Of a stretch of DNA of 64,000 nt, positions 30,489 to 41,376 are shown one piece after another. The notes beneath the pieces are model-generated. The model had not been told where the DNA came from. It did not search any database and was given only the letters and a program-made list of their open reading frames with translations. The translations under genes were made by a program, and so were the position numbers. Origin of the DNA: Nesterenkonia lutea (GTDB lineage: Bacteria > Actinomycetota > Actinomycetes > Actinomycetales > Micrococcaceae); assembly GCF_014873955.1 (NCBI RefSeq), contig NZ_JADBED010000001.1, positions 1-64,000 of the forward strand, in the 5' to 3' direction. Position 1 is the stretch's first letter, and each line of letters begins with the position of its first letter.

Positions 30489-30867
30489 TTCGACCTACCA
30501 GAACGGCATGAAGGTCCGCCGTGAGGTGCTCTCCGACGCCCATGTGGACCGGGCAGAGGCCAAGAAGGACAGCTTCACCGCAGACTTCCAGGAGCTGATC
30601 ACCAACTATGCGTGGGGCAGCATCTGGACCCGGCCCGGACTTGAGCGATCCACCCGCTCCGCGATCACGTTGACCGCGCTGATCGCCGGCGGCTATTGGG
30701 AAGAGCTGGAGATGCATGTCCGCGCCGCGCTGCGCAACGGACTGACCGAGGACGAGATCAAAGAGGTGTTCCTGCAGTCAGCGATCTACTGCTCGGTTCC
30801 GGCGGCGAACACCGCGTTCAGCATCGGGCGCCGTGTGCTGGAGGAAGAGCGAGCCGGGTCGTCCTGA
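30481..30867 (+). CDS. pcaC: 4-carboxymuconolactone decarboxylase
   Basis: Decarboxylates 4-carboxymuconolactone to 3-oxoadipate enol-lactone, the substrate of PcaD. The 128-residue protein shows the CMD-fold pattern RSAITLTALIAGGYWEELEMH, then NGLTEDEIKEVFLQSAIYCSVPAANTAF. It starts eight bases before the pcaD stop and is the last gene of the run. Its stop lies 13 bases from the end of the convergent FemABX-like gene. Confidence 0.94.
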   Translation: MTDSTYQNGMKVRREVLSDAHVDRAEAKKDSFTADFQELITNYAWGSIWTRPGLERSTRSAITLTALIAGGYWEELEMHVRAALRNGLTEDEIKEVFLQSAIYCSVPAANTAFSIGRRVLEEERAGSS

Positions 30868-30880
30868 GCCGCGCCGCGAC

Positions 30881-32086
30881 TCAGCGTCGGGCCATGTACA
30901 GCGTGAACGCGCGCGCCAGCAGCGGGTTGACCGGGTAGTCCCATTCCCCGAGGGTCTGCACGACATCTGCGCCCATGGTGGTCTTGAAGCGGGTGAGTCC
31001 GGCCAGCGGGTACTCGGGGTCCAGCGACGGGCTGAGTCCACCGAGGTCATACCACTGGCAGCCTGCCTCGAGGGAGTCTTCGATCTGGCGCAGCTGCAGC
31101 GCCCGCGGAGCATAGCGCTTGCGCTCCTCGGCGGAGGAGGCGCCGTAGACGTACCAGGCGAATTCGCCCTGCCGCACGTAGATCGCCGCAGCGAGGAGCT
31201 GATCCTCGAAGTGGGCGAGGTAGAGCGTGCACTGGCTCAGCGGTGAGGCGTTGAGCTCCCGGTACATGCTGCGGAAGTAGGAGAGCGGCCGACCGGTGAA
31301 CCCGTCCCGCTCGGCGGTCTCGGAGTACAGGCTCTGCCAGGCTGGGAAGTCTGACTCATCGCCCACGCTGATGGTCAGCTCGGAGCGGGTGGACTTCTTG
31401 GTCTGTCGGCGCGAGGACTGGTCCATCCGCGCCAGCACGTCATCGATCGGCAGCGACTGGCCCTGGTCGTCGGTGAGCGGGATGCGCGCCTGGAACTGCG
31501 GCTGCCCCGCCTCGAAGTCTGTGCTGGCCGCTGGAGGCTGGAACCCGAGCTCCTTGAGCTGACGCCGCCATGTCTCGGGCTGGGGCGAGCCCGCAGCCCC
31601 GGAGTCGAGGGGCTCGAGTTCGGAGATGCTGGTGTTCTCTCCCGCCGCCAGGGCGCGACGGACCTCTTTGGCCTCCCAGTGGCGCAGCACCCCCGGCAGG
31701 CCCATGCGGATCAGGAACGCCCCGGATGCCTTCAGGTGGTCGATCAGCGGGGGGAGCATCCGGTGCAGGTCCGCCGTCGGCGCGTCCATCACCGGGCCCT
31801 CCGCCATATAGGCGAGCCTCTTTCCGCCCAGCACGGGAACCATCGCGGGGACCGGGAGTCGGCGGAAGAGCACGAGCGCGGCGCCCAGCGGGGCAGCATC
31901 TGCCGGGCCGGAGGGATCGAAGAGTCCGAGGCTCTGCGCCTCCCACTCTCGCTTCACCGCTGACCAGCGGGGGTTCTGCAGGAAGGACGCCGTGGTCTGA
32001 CCGGAAAGGAAGCGTGTGTGCTCCTCTGCGCTGATCGGGCGAACATCGTAGGCAGCGGCACCGGAATCTGTTTGCTCAATCACCAC
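30881..32086 (-). CDS. FemABX-family peptidyltransferase-like protein
   Basis: About 401 residues with the two-lobed GNAT-like FemABX pattern. Visible blocks are [20 protein letters not shown] near the N-terminus, [19 protein letters not shown] at the lobe boundary, [19 protein letters not shown], and the C-terminal [20 protein letters not shown] with [12 protein letters not shown]. The family uses aminoacyl-tRNA to build peptidoglycan cross-bridges or related bonds in the cytoplasm; the residue added is not predictable here. Adjacent GTG codons at 32086 and 32083 are the likely start; the open frame further upstream crosses the groEL promoter. Divergent from groEL. Confidence 0.87.
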   Translation of the reverse strand: MVIEQTDSGAAAYDVRPISAEEHTRFLSGQTTASFLQNPRWSAVKREWEAQSLGLFDPSGPADAAPLGAALVLFRRLPVPAMVPVLGGKRLAYMAEGPVMDAPTADLHRMLPPLIDHLKASGAFLIRMGLPGVLRHWEAKEVRRALAAGENTSISELEPLDSGAAGSPQPETWRRQLKELGFQPPAASTDFEAGQPQFQARIPLTDDQGQSLPIDDVLARMDQSSRRQTKKSTRSELTISVGDESDFPAWQSLYSETAERDGFTGRPLSYFRSMYRELNASPLSQCTLYLAHFEDQLLAAAIYVRQGEFAWYVYGASSAEERKRYAPRALQLRQIEDSLEAGCQWYDLGGLSPSLDPEYPLAGLTRFKTTMGADVVQTLGEWDYPVNPLLARAFTLYMARR

Positions 32087-32119
32087 ACCAGGGTACCGTC
32101 TGCGCCCTGGGCTGAGGGG

Positions 32120-32163
32120 TTTGCACTCACCAGGGGAGAGTGCTAAAAATTGGTTTAGCACTC
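32120..32163 (+). promoter_or_regulatory. CIRCE (HrcA operator) with an extra third half-site
   Basis: TTTGCACTC at 32120-32128, nine bases, and GAGTGCTAA at 32138-32146 form a CIRCE element with one mismatch to the usual TTAGCACTC arm. Eight bases later a perfect TTAGCACTC at 32155-32163 adds a third half-site. This marks HrcA heat-shock repression of groEL. Confidence 0.88.
32121..32149 (+). promoter_or_regulatory. Probable groEL promoter inside CIRCE
   Basis: TTGCAC at 32121-32126, 17 bases, and TAAAAA at 32144-32149 make a plausible sigma-70 promoter overlapping both CIRCE arms, so bound HrcA would occlude RNA polymerase. Read by eye. Confidence 0.5.
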
Positions 32164-32309
32164 TCGTGTCGAGACTGCTAGAGGAACCTGAGCAGGTGAG
32201 GCCATATAGATGTTCTCGGTGACGCGGGAACGGCCGTCCGTCGCGGGCACCTGGAATGGTTCGACCCAGCAGACGCGAACACGTCTGACAGTCACACACC
32301 ACGGCTTGA

Positions 32310-33980
<1,671 letters not shown>

Positions 33981-34016
33981 TCCTCTGATCATCTCACTGC
34001 GAGCTCAGCTCCATTG

Positions 34017-34053
34017 AAGGCCCCGCAGCAGACTCGGTCTGCTGCGGGGCCTT
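34017..34053 (+). terminator. groEL terminator
   Basis: AAGGCCCCGCAGCAGA at 34017-34032 pairs perfectly over 16 bp with 34038-34053 around the five-base loop CTCGG, starting 36 bases after the groEL stop. It may also serve the convergent WXG100 gene. Confidence 0.8.
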
Positions 34054-34138
34054 CTGCTGTGCCCTGAACATCCGGGCGGCCCTGTCACATGCCTGGCACA
34101 CGCCTGGAGCCGCCGTGGGCGTCGGGGCCGTGGCCCGG

Positions 34139-34429
34139 TCAGCGACCGAACATGGCCGTATTGGCGGACTCCGTCTCCTCGTACTGGGTGGAGGCCGCAG
34201 TCATCGCCTGACGCACGCTCGCCAAAGACTGCTCCACCTGGACCTGCGTGGAGCGCCACTGGGTCAGCACTTCCTGGAAGGCGGCGGAGGCCGTGCCCTT
34301 CCACGAATCCTGGAGCTGACGCAGCTGTGACTCCATCGAACTGACATCGGTCTGGATGCGACTCAGCGTGGCCTCCACGGTCTGGCTCTTGGCCAGCAGC
34401 TCTGCGGTGTCGATCTGCAGCATCGCCAT
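34139..34429 (-). CDS. WXG100-family protein (ESAT-6-like)
   Basis: A 96-residue, all-helical protein with the central turn motif S-W-K-G in LQDSWKGTASAAFQE and a second helix LTQWRSTQVQVEQSLASVRQ, the standard WXG100 hairpin. Such proteins are exported by type VII secretion as dimers. AAGGAG stands six bases before the ATG. No EccC-type ATPase, second WXG100 protein or toxin is nearby, so any partner or secretion system lies elsewhere. Transcribed after the two-component genes but 195 bases away, so it is probably a separate unit. Confidence 0.88.
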   Translation of the reverse strand: MAMLQIDTAELLAKSQTVEATLSRIQTDVSSMESQLRQLQDSWKGTASAAFQEVLTQWRSTQVQVEQSLASVRQAMTAASTQYEETESANTAMFGR

Positions 34430-34624
34430 GATGTTCTCCTTGTCCCCGGGCCTGCCCGGCGCCGGTCAGCGGTTCAGGCGGGACCTGCTGCCCAGCCCTG
34501 GGGCAAACCTATGCAGACCTGCACGGGCCCCTCACGGGACTGCTTCGGCTGTGGAGACGCGCAGGGGGAAGGCGGAGGCGCCGGTGGCTGAGGAAGACGC
34601 CGGGATGGGACGTCCGCACGGGCC

Positions 34625-36205
34625 TCAGTCGGCGGAGCGGCGGTCTCTGGCGGCGGCGCGGATCTGGTCCAGCTCGTCCTCGTCGATGTCGGTCTCAAGG
34701 TCGATGTCGGTCTCGTGATCGCTCTGGTCATCGAGGGCGACCATGGGCAGCCGCAGCGTCATCGTCGCGCCGCCGCCCTCGGTGGTGCTGTGCCGCACAG
34801 TGCCCTGGTGCTGGGCGGCGATGGCGGCGCAGATGGCCAGGCCCAGACCGGTCCCCCCGGTTTCACGCTGCCGAGAGTTGTCAGCGCGGTAGAAGCGCTC
34901 AAAGATCTTCGCGGCGTCCTCCTCTGCGATGCCGTCCCCGTGGTCCCGGACCTCCAGCACGGCATCAGCCGTGCCGTCGTCGCGGTGCTGGGTGCCCACC
35001 GCGATCTCCAGGGGGGTGCCCTCCGGGGTGTAGCGCAGCGCGTTGGTGACGAGATTGGTGACGATCTGTCGGATCCGCCCCTCGTCTCCCAGCGTCGGGG
35101 CAGGCTTCGGCGCGCCGCCGTCGAGCCCGGTGACCCGGGTCGTCCGGTCCGGCGCGTTGACTGCGAGGTCCATGATCGAGTCGTGTGCGATCAGATTCAG
35201 GTCCAGCGGCGCCAGCTGCATGGGGCGCTGCTCATCCAGGCGGGCCAGCGTGAGCATGTCCTCCACCAGCTGGCCCATGCGCTTGGCCTCGGACTCGATC
35301 CGGCCCATGGCCATCCCCACGGCTTCGGGGTTGTCGCTGACCCCGCCCTGCCGGTAGAGCTCGGAGAATCCACGGATGGTCACCAGCGGGGTGCGCAGCT
35401 CATGGGAGGCATCCTGGATGAAGCGCCGCATGTTCTCCTCCGAGGCGCTCTTGGACTGGAATGCGGCCTCGATGTGCTCCAGCATGACGTTCAGCGAGCG
35501 GGAGAGACGACCGATCTCGGTCTCCGGGGGTGCGGTGGTCTCCACGCGCTGGGAGAAGTCGCCGTCTGCGATGACCGCGGCGGTCTTCTCCACATGGAAC
35601 AGCGATCGGAAAGCCCGGGTGACCAGGGCATAAGCGATGGTCGAGGCGCCGAGGGTTGCTATGAGACCGATGGTGGCGACCAGGAAGCTCGCGCGCTCCA
35701 CGGAGGTCTCCACGGGTTCCAGCGGCAGGCCGACGGCGAGGGAGTCCTCCCCGTTCTCCAGCGGCATGACATGGACCCGCCAGCCGCGGGAGTCCGGCTC
35801 GGTGCCCGGCACGTCGAGGTGCTCGCCCTGCTGCCAGAGCTCAAGGACCTCCTCGAAGGTCATGTTCGGTATTTCGGGGATGTCCCCGCCGTAGCCGGCC
35901 GGGTGGGTCGAGTTCGCCTGCAGGAACTCACCCTCTCCATCCATCAGAATCCCATAGAAGCGGAAGATGGACTGGGTGTCGCCGAACTCGGGCGCACTGC
36001 GCCGGGTCAGGTACATCGAGACGTTGTTCGCGTTGGCGGTGATGTCCTCATCGAGGTTCCGCAGCAGCTCCTGGCGGAACAGCGAGGCAGAGACGAAGGT
36101 GGTCACGAAGAGGGTGAGCACCAGCAGCCCGGACATGATCAGCACCAGCTGGGTCCGCAGCGAGGCCTTTCGCCATGTCTGGGTCAGAGAGCGGATCGCG
36201 CGCAT
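34625..36205 (-). CDS. Two-component sensor histidine kinase
   Basis: A 526-residue membrane kinase. The first membrane helix is at about 20-42, an extracytoplasmic sensor loop of about 130 residues follows, the second helix is at about 176-198, and then HAMP. The dimerisation domain carries the phosphorylated histidine in QDASHELRTPLVTIRGF, and the ATPase domain has NLVTNALRYTPEG (N box), RDHGDGIAEED (G1) and GGTGLGLAI (G2). A very acidic C-terminal tail follows. It lies 64 bases downstream of its response regulator on the same strand. The pair resembles mycobacterial TcrXY/TrcRS-type systems; the signal is unknown. Confidence 0.93.
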   Translation of the reverse strand: MRAIRSLTQTWRKASLRTQLVLIMSGLLVLTLFVTTFVSASLFRQELLRNLDEDITANANNVSMYLTRRSAPEFGDTQSIFRFYGILMDGEGEFLQANSTHPAGYGGDIPEIPNMTFEEVLELWQQGEHLDVPGTEPDSRGWRVHVMPLENGEDSLAVGLPLEPVETSVERASFLVATIGLIATLGASTIAYALVTRAFRSLFHVEKTAAVIADGDFSQRVETTAPPETEIGRLSRSLNVMLEHIEAAFQSKSASEENMRRFIQDASHELRTPLVTIRGFSELYRQGGVSDNPEAVGMAMGRIESEAKRMGQLVEDMLTLARLDEQRPMQLAPLDLNLIAHDSIMDLAVNAPDRTTRVTGLDGGAPKPAPTLGDEGRIRQIVTNLVTNALRYTPEGTPLEIAVGTQHRDDGTADAVLEVRDHGDGIAEEDAAKIFERFYRADNSRQRETGGTGLGLAICAAIAAQHQGTVRHSTTEGGGATMTLRLPMVALDDQSDHETDIDLETDIDEDELDQIRAAARDRRSAD

Positions 36206-36269
36206 ACGCAGACCTTACGTGCCACAGGGAAGCTCACGCGAGACGGCCGCCGCGGCGCCGCAGCGCCGC

Positions 36270-36998
36270 CTAGAGGCCCTGGGACCGCTGGCGGCGCTCC
36301 CAGGTCTGCAGGACGTAGCCCACGCCGCGCTTGGTCTGGATCATCGGCGCGCCCTCAGAGCCCGACTCGATCTTGCGCCGCAGGTAGGAGATGTAGGACT
36401 CCACGATGGAGGCGTCCCCGTTGAAGTTGTACTCCCAGACGTGGTCCAGGATCTGCTGCTTGGAGAGGACCCGGTTGGGATTCATCATCAGGTAGCGCAG
36501 GAGCTTGAACTCGGTGGGGGAGAGCTCCACCATCTCGCCGCCGCGGCGGACCTCGTGGGCGTCGTCGTCGAGCTCCAGATTGTCCACCACGATCACCGCG
36601 TCCTCATCCTCGAACGGCGCGGTTCGGCGCAGCACGGCGCGGATCCGGGCCACGACCTCATCCAGGGAGAACGGCTTGGTCACATAGTCGTCCCCGCCGA
36701 CGGTCAGCCCGGTGATCTTGTCATCGGTGTCATCCCGAGCGGTGAGGAACAGCACGGGGAAGTGCTTGCCGGCCGCACGCAGTCGGCGGGTGACGGTGAA
36801 GCCGTCCATATCGGGCAGCATCACATCCAGCACGGCCAGGTCAGGCTGGAAGGTCTCGGCGGTCTCCAGCGCTTCGCGGCCGTTCCCCGCTGCGGCGACC
36901 TCGAAACCTGCGAAACGCAGCGAGGTGGCGAGCAGCTCGCGGATATTGGGCTCGTCATCGACGACGAGCAGCTTGGCTTCAGGAGTCTTGTCAGTCAC
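36270..36998 (-). CDS. OmpR-family response regulator
   Basis: A 242-residue regulator. The receiver domain (about 8-120) has the acidic pocket VVDDEPN, phospho-aspartate in LAVLDVMLPDMDGF and the lysine of DDYVTKPF. The C-terminal winged helix (about 145-237) includes VELSPTEFKLLRYLMMNPNR and SYISYLRRKIESG. It starts at GTG with GGAGGAAA nine bases upstream. It precedes its histidine kinase and would bind direct-repeat promoter sites when phosphorylated; its targets are not evident here. Confidence 0.94.
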   Translation of the reverse strand: MTDKTPEAKLLVVDDEPNIRELLATSLRFAGFEVAAAGNGREALETAETFQPDLAVLDVMLPDMDGFTVTRRLRAAGKHFPVLFLTARDDTDDKITGLTVGGDDYVTKPFSLDEVVARIRAVLRRTAPFEDEDAVIVVDNLELDDDAHEVRRGGEMVELSPTEFKLLRYLMMNPNRVLSKQQILDHVWEYNFNGDASIVESYISYLRRKIESGSEGAPMIQTKRGVGYVLQTWERRQRSQGL

Positions 36999-37070
36999 TC
37001 TGCCAGTTTCCTCCTCTAGCCTGGAAGGTTGCTGTACGAACCCTGTTTGTTCAGTGGTGTTGCTCGGGAC

Positions 37071-38729
37071 TCAGACGATGTCCTCCGCGTCCAGGATCGA
37101 ATAGCCGTATCCCTGCTCGGAGAGGAACCGCTGCCGACGCGCGGCATACTCCATGTCCACCGTGTCGCGGGTGACCACCGAATAGAAGTGCGCACGCTTC
37201 GGGTCCTCGCCCTCTGCGGACTCCCCGGGTCGCAGCAGCCGTCCCAGCCGCTGTGCCTCCTCCTGGCGCGAGCCGAAGGTCCCCGAGACCTGGATCGCCA
37301 CCGAGGCCTGGGGCAGATCGATGGAGAAGTTCGCGATCTTCGAGACGACGAGGACCTTCAGGTCCCCCGCGCGGAAGGCATCGAACTGCTTCTGCCGAGC
37401 CGCGACGGAGGCGGATCCGGTGAGCACCGGGGCTCCCAGCTGTTCACCCAGGCGCTCGAGCTGCTCCACGAACTGTCCGATCACCAGGACCTGCTCGCCC
37501 AGATGCCGATGTCTGGCCACGAGCCGGGCCACGACCGCATCCTTGACCTCCGCCCCGGCGGCGATCCGGTGGCGCTCCTTGTCCGGGGCGGCGGCGTAGT
37601 CCATGCGCAGCCCGCGCGGAAGATCGGTGCGGACCTCGATGCAGCTGGCCGGAGCGATCCAGCCCTGAGCCTCCATCTGTTTCCAAGGGGTGTCGTAGCG
37701 CTTGGGTCCGATCAGCGAGAACACCTCACGCTCACGCCCGTCCTCGCGGATCAGGGTGGCGGTCAGACCCAGCCGGCGGCGGGCCTGCAGATCTGCGGTC
37801 ATCCGGAAGATCGGGGCGGGAAGCAGATGGACCTCGTCATAGATGATCAGTCCCCAGTCATGCCCGTTGAGCAGCTCCATATGGGTGAAGAGCTCGTTCT
37901 TGCGCGATGCCAGCACCTGGTAGGTGGCGATCGTGACCGGACGGACCTCCTTCCGGGCCCCGGAGTACTCACCGATCTCCTCCTCGGTCAGCGAGGTGCG
38001 CTTGATCAGCTCCGCCTTCCACTGCCGCGCCGAGACCGTGGAGTTCACCAGGATCAGCGTGATGGTCCCGGAGGTGGCCATGGCGGCGGCCCCGACGAGC
38101 GTCTTGCCCGCACCACAGGGCAGCACGACCACCCCGGATCCGGCCTGCCAGAAGTTGTCCACCGCCTCCTGCTGATACCCGCGCAGCTGCCAGCCATCCT
38201 GGCGCAGCGCGATGGGATGGGCGGTGCCGTCCACGAACCCGGCCAGATCCTCCGCCGGCCAGCCGAGTCGCAGCAGCTGCTGCTTCAGCTCGCCGCGGGC
38301 CTGTCCGTGCACGGCGATGGTCGACTCATCGATCTCTGGTCCCAGCAGCGAGGCGAGCGTCTTGGCATGGAGCACCTCGCTGAGGATCCCGGGCTCCTGG
38401 CTGCGCAGAACCAGGCCGTGCACCGGATCCTTCTCCAGCCGCAGCCTTCCGTAGCGGCTCATCGTCTCGGCGATGTCCACCAGCAGGGCATGCGGAACGG
38501 GGAAGCGTGAGTGGTTGAGCAGCGTGTCCACCACGTACTCGGCGTCGAATCCGGCCGCTCGCGCGTTCCACAGACCCAGCGGCGTGATCCGGTAGGTGTG
38601 GATGTGCTCCGGAGCGCGCTCGAGATCTGCGAAGGCGGCGACGGCGCGGCGGGCGGCATCGGCCTCAGGATGATCGACCTCCAGCAGCACGGTCTTGTCC
38701 GACTGGACTATCAGCGGTCCCTCACTCAT
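37071..38729 (-). CDS. XPB-type DNA repair helicase
   Basis: A 552-residue SF2 helicase of the bacterial XPB/Ercc3 family, a 3'-to-5' DNA helicase with a presumed repair role. Walker A is LPCGAGKTLVGAAAM, motif II is the DEVH box in LIIYDEVHLLPAP, motif III is GLTATLIREDG and motif VI is EAQRLGRLLRPGES. GGAGGAG precedes the ATG. Its start overlaps by eight bases the end of the helicase-associated gene, so the two are translationally coupled and may work together, as in mycobacteria where the same neighbours occur (from memory). Confidence 0.93.
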   Translation of the reverse strand: MSEGPLIVQSDKTVLLEVDHPEADAARRAVAAFADLERAPEHIHTYRITPLGLWNARAAGFDAEYVVDTLLNHSRFPVPHALLVDIAETMSRYGRLRLEKDPVHGLVLRSQEPGILSEVLHAKTLASLLGPEIDESTIAVHGQARGELKQQLLRLGWPAEDLAGFVDGTAHPIALRQDGWQLRGYQQEAVDNFWQAGSGVVVLPCGAGKTLVGAAAMATSGTITLILVNSTVSARQWKAELIKRTSLTEEEIGEYSGARKEVRPVTIATYQVLASRKNELFTHMELLNGHDWGLIIYDEVHLLPAPIFRMTADLQARRRLGLTATLIREDGREREVFSLIGPKRYDTPWKQMEAQGWIAPASCIEVRTDLPRGLRMDYAAAPDKERHRIAAGAEVKDAVVARLVARHRHLGEQVLVIGQFVEQLERLGEQLGAPVLTGSASVAARQKQFDAFRAGDLKVLVVSKIANFSIDLPQASVAIQVSGTFGSRQEEAQRLGRLLRPGESAEGEDPKRAHFYSVVTRDTVDMEYAARRQRFLSEQGYGYSILDAEDIV

Positions 38730-40998
38730 GTCTCTCCTCCATGCTGCCGGATGCTGTTCTGTTCTCTTCCGCGCCGCTCGCCTGCGCCGCGTTGTCGTTC
38801 ACGGCGGTGTCCTCCACTGCGGCGATCCGGTGCAGCATGACGACGGCCTCGCCCTCATCCTCCCGCACGCGAATGCGGACTCTGCCGGCGTTCATCCCCG
38901 TGGGGACGCCGGTGAGGTGATGGGTGCTGCCCTGCGGAGAGACCCGGGTCAGGGTCACTGTGCGCCGGGCTGCCAGCGCTGAGCGCAGCGTGCCGATCAC
39001 ATCGCCTGCGACCGCCGAGTTCGACGACGACGGCGCGGCCCGTCCCGCGCGCAGCAGACTGGCCGCGGCGGTTCGGACCGCAGCGGCGTCGGGATCGATC
39101 GGGTGCGGGCTGGTGATCCGAGAGTGTTCCCAGGGCGAGCTTTCCAGCGTCCAGGCGGTGCTGTGCTGCGCGGAGGAGTCGGCCGACGGGGATGCGGAGC
39201 CTGGGGCGTCGGTCTCCTCGAGTTTCGGCGCGCGGGAGCTGTTGAACCCGGCTGCGGTCAGCGCCTGCTCGAGCGCAGCGGGGCTGGCCTCGGCGACGAG
39301 CACCTCCTCAGCAAGCACGCGCAGCCCGAGTCCGCTCAGCTCGGGATGGCTCATCAGCGCCTGGCGCTGGTCCGCGTCGGTGACCCGCAGCCAGGCTCCG
39401 GCGGCACCGACCTGGACCCCGCGCCAGGTGCGGGAGGCATCGGTGATCTGTGTCCTCAACGAGGAGGGAAGGGGGGTCAGGCTGTGTTCCTGGAGCCAGG
39501 AGAGCATCCCGGAGGCCGTCCACCCGCGAGCGAGCCCGCGGTGCAGGGAGTCGGCGCTGAAGCGGAAGGTGGGCACGGCGCCGTGGCCCTCCCGCTGGGC
39601 GAAGTCCCCCAGCGCGGCCGTGCTCGACGCGGAGAGCGAGCCGGTCGCGACGGCGGTGAGGTCCGACTGCACCAGGATGGTGTCCACCTGGGCCGGGAGT
39701 GCGCCCGCCAGCTGTGCGGCGAGATCCGCCAGGCCGCGGTGCCACCTGGCGCCGCCAGTTTCGGCGGCGTCTCTCGCCTCGGAGCGGAGCAGGGACTCTC
39801 CGGCCGCGCTGAGTGCTCCGACCGCGAAGAGGCCCAGCCGTTCCGCCTCACGGACCAGCCAGGGGAGCAGGTGCGACACGCGGGCGCTCAACAGCGGACG
39901 CTGCCACCGGAGTCTTTCGACCAGGACCCCGCGCAGCGCGTCGGGGCCGGGGAGATCATCCTCCGGCAGCTCCAGGGTGTAGAGCAGGGGCCGGCGATCC
40001 CCCTGCGCCGCTGCGGCGAGGTCGGCTGCCGTCTCGAGCAGGACCCGGCGCAGCTGTGCCGCGTCCCCGCGCTGGCGGTCCAGTGCCAGGGTCGGAGCGA
40101 TGCGGGTGGTCGGGTGGGGTCCGCGCAGCAGCATCGGCGCTCGCGGGGCGATCAGCCATCCCGAGACCAGCAGCTGGTGCTGATGCGCTCGGGCGGCGTC
40201 ACCCCATTGTTCAGCCAGCCGACTGGGCGCCCAGGCCTGGCTGTCATCGAGTTCAATCAGCCCGCACGCGGCGGTGAGCTCCAGCAGCCATCCGATCTCC
40301 CCGACGCTGGCATCGGAGCCGACCGATCCACCGAGTCCCGGTTCGGCGGCCCTGCCTCGTCGTGTCCCGGGCGTCGGACCCCAGCGGGCGGACCGGGTCG
40401 CGAGCCGGCGCAGCTCACGCATGCCGACCCCGCCGGTGCGCAGCGTGGCCGCGGGCATGTGTGCGAGCAGGCCGAGCAGCTCTGCGACATCGTCCAGCAG
40501 ATCAGAGACCACGGAGAGTGACGCGTTCTCCACCCTGGCTGCGGAGACCCCGGGGGCCTCGGCCGCCGTGTGCAGGTCTCTGGCTGGTGCGGCCAGCTGA
40601 GGATACTGCGCCTCCAGCGAGTCAATGATGTGCGGCAGCCGCGCCGGCACCGACAGCTGATCCGCGTTCGGCGCGGAGGCGGACTCCGCGGCGGGCGACG
40701 CGTCGAAGATGAGTCCGGCAGACTCCAGTGCGCCGCTGGCCTCGAGCTGCCCCTCCGGAGCCGGAGCGCCGGTGGCTGCTGAGCGCGCCAGCGCTCGGAG
40801 CAGGTTCAGCTCGTCGGCATCGAGCCGCTGCAGGTGCTGGCGCAGACTCGTCTCAGAGCTCATCCGGATCGCCAGGACGGTCAGGTCGCCGGGGGTCTGA
40901 TGCAGCAGGTCGGGACGGGCCTGCAGCAGCAGCGCCAGCTGTTCCTCGTCCCAGCCTTCCAGGCGGTCGAGCAGCGTCTCCAGGTTCAGCAGCGCCAC
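38722..40998 (-). CDS. Helicase-associated (XPB/Ssl2-like) domain protein
   Basis: A 758-residue protein that begins LLNLETLLDRLEGWDEEQLA, with QHLQRLDADELNLLRALARS. No Walker A or DEAD-type box is visible, so it is not itself an ATPase. The C-terminal part (VTDADQRQALMSHPELSGLGL, VRIRVREDEGEAVVMLHRIA) resembles the XPB/Ssl2-like N-terminal domain of this family. Several low-complexity Ala/Ser/Pro linkers interrupt it. It starts at GTG one base after the small membrane gene and overlaps the XPB helicase gene downstream, pointing to a shared job in DNA repair. Confidence 0.82.
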   Translation of the reverse strand: MALLNLETLLDRLEGWDEEQLALLLQARPDLLHQTPGDLTVLAIRMSSETSLRQHLQRLDADELNLLRALARSAATGAPAPEGQLEASGALESAGLIFDASPAAESASAPNADQLSVPARLPHIIDSLEAQYPQLAAPARDLHTAAEAPGVSAARVENASLSVVSDLLDDVAELLGLLAHMPAATLRTGGVGMRELRRLATRSARWGPTPGTRRGRAAEPGLGGSVGSDASVGEIGWLLELTAACGLIELDDSQAWAPSRLAEQWGDAARAHQHQLLVSGWLIAPRAPMLLRGPHPTTRIAPTLALDRQRGDAAQLRRVLLETAADLAAAAQGDRRPLLYTLELPEDDLPGPDALRGVLVERLRWQRPLLSARVSHLLPWLVREAERLGLFAVGALSAAGESLLRSEARDAAETGGARWHRGLADLAAQLAGALPAQVDTILVQSDLTAVATGSLSASSTAALGDFAQREGHGAVPTFRFSADSLHRGLARGWTASGMLSWLQEHSLTPLPSSLRTQITDASRTWRGVQVGAAGAWLRVTDADQRQALMSHPELSGLGLRVLAEEVLVAEASPAALEQALTAAGFNSSRAPKLEETDAPGSASPSADSSAQHSTAWTLESSPWEHSRITSPHPIDPDAAAVRTAAASLLRAGRAAPSSSNSAVAGDVIGTLRSALAARRTVTLTRVSPQGSTHHLTGVPTGMNAGRVRIRVREDEGEAVVMLHRIAAVEDTAVNDNAAQASGAEENRTASGSMEERHE

Positions 40999-40999
40999 T

Positions 41000-41272
41000 T
41001 CAGCCGAGGCCGACGCCGCGTCGGCGGCGGTGGCCTGCCGAGAACAGCAGGTAGACCGTCATCAGCCCGAAGCCGAGGGGAAGGCCCCAGAGGCCGGCGG
41101 CGTAGATCGCGGGATGGGGGTCGGTCTGCAGGAAATACATCACCAGGATCATCAGCAGCGAGACGCCGGACAGTGCGGCGACGACGACCCCTGACCAGAG
41201 CAGGACCCGTCCCGGACGTGAGCCGGCGTGCCGCGTCTCCCCGTGGAGTGCGGTGCTGGTCGAAGTGGACAT
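41000..41272 (-). CDS. Small membrane protein of unknown function
   Basis: A 90-residue protein with two membrane helices (VLLWSGVVVAALSGVSLLMI and YAAGLWGLPLGFGLMTVYLL) and a basic C-terminus (HRRRRG). I do not recognise a family. Its stop is separated by one base from the GTG of the helicase-associated gene, so it is the first gene of that operon. Confidence 0.7.
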   Translation of the reverse strand: MSTSTSTALHGETRHAGSRPGRVLLWSGVVVAALSGVSLLMILVMYFLQTDPHPAIYAAGLWGLPLGFGLMTVYLLFSAGHRRRRGVGLG

Positions 41273-41376
41273 GAGGCGATTCTAGCGCGCGGGTTCTGGC
41301 TCGGGCGTCGTCGGCGGTACTCTGGAGGCCTTGATCATCTGTACCCGTCTCCAACGATTCATGAGGTAAGAGCACC

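Noticed and set aside
32138..32163. A second complete CIRCE element
   Set aside because: The middle and third arms are in inside-out order with an eight-base gap, so they do not form a standard operator; treated as an extra half-site.
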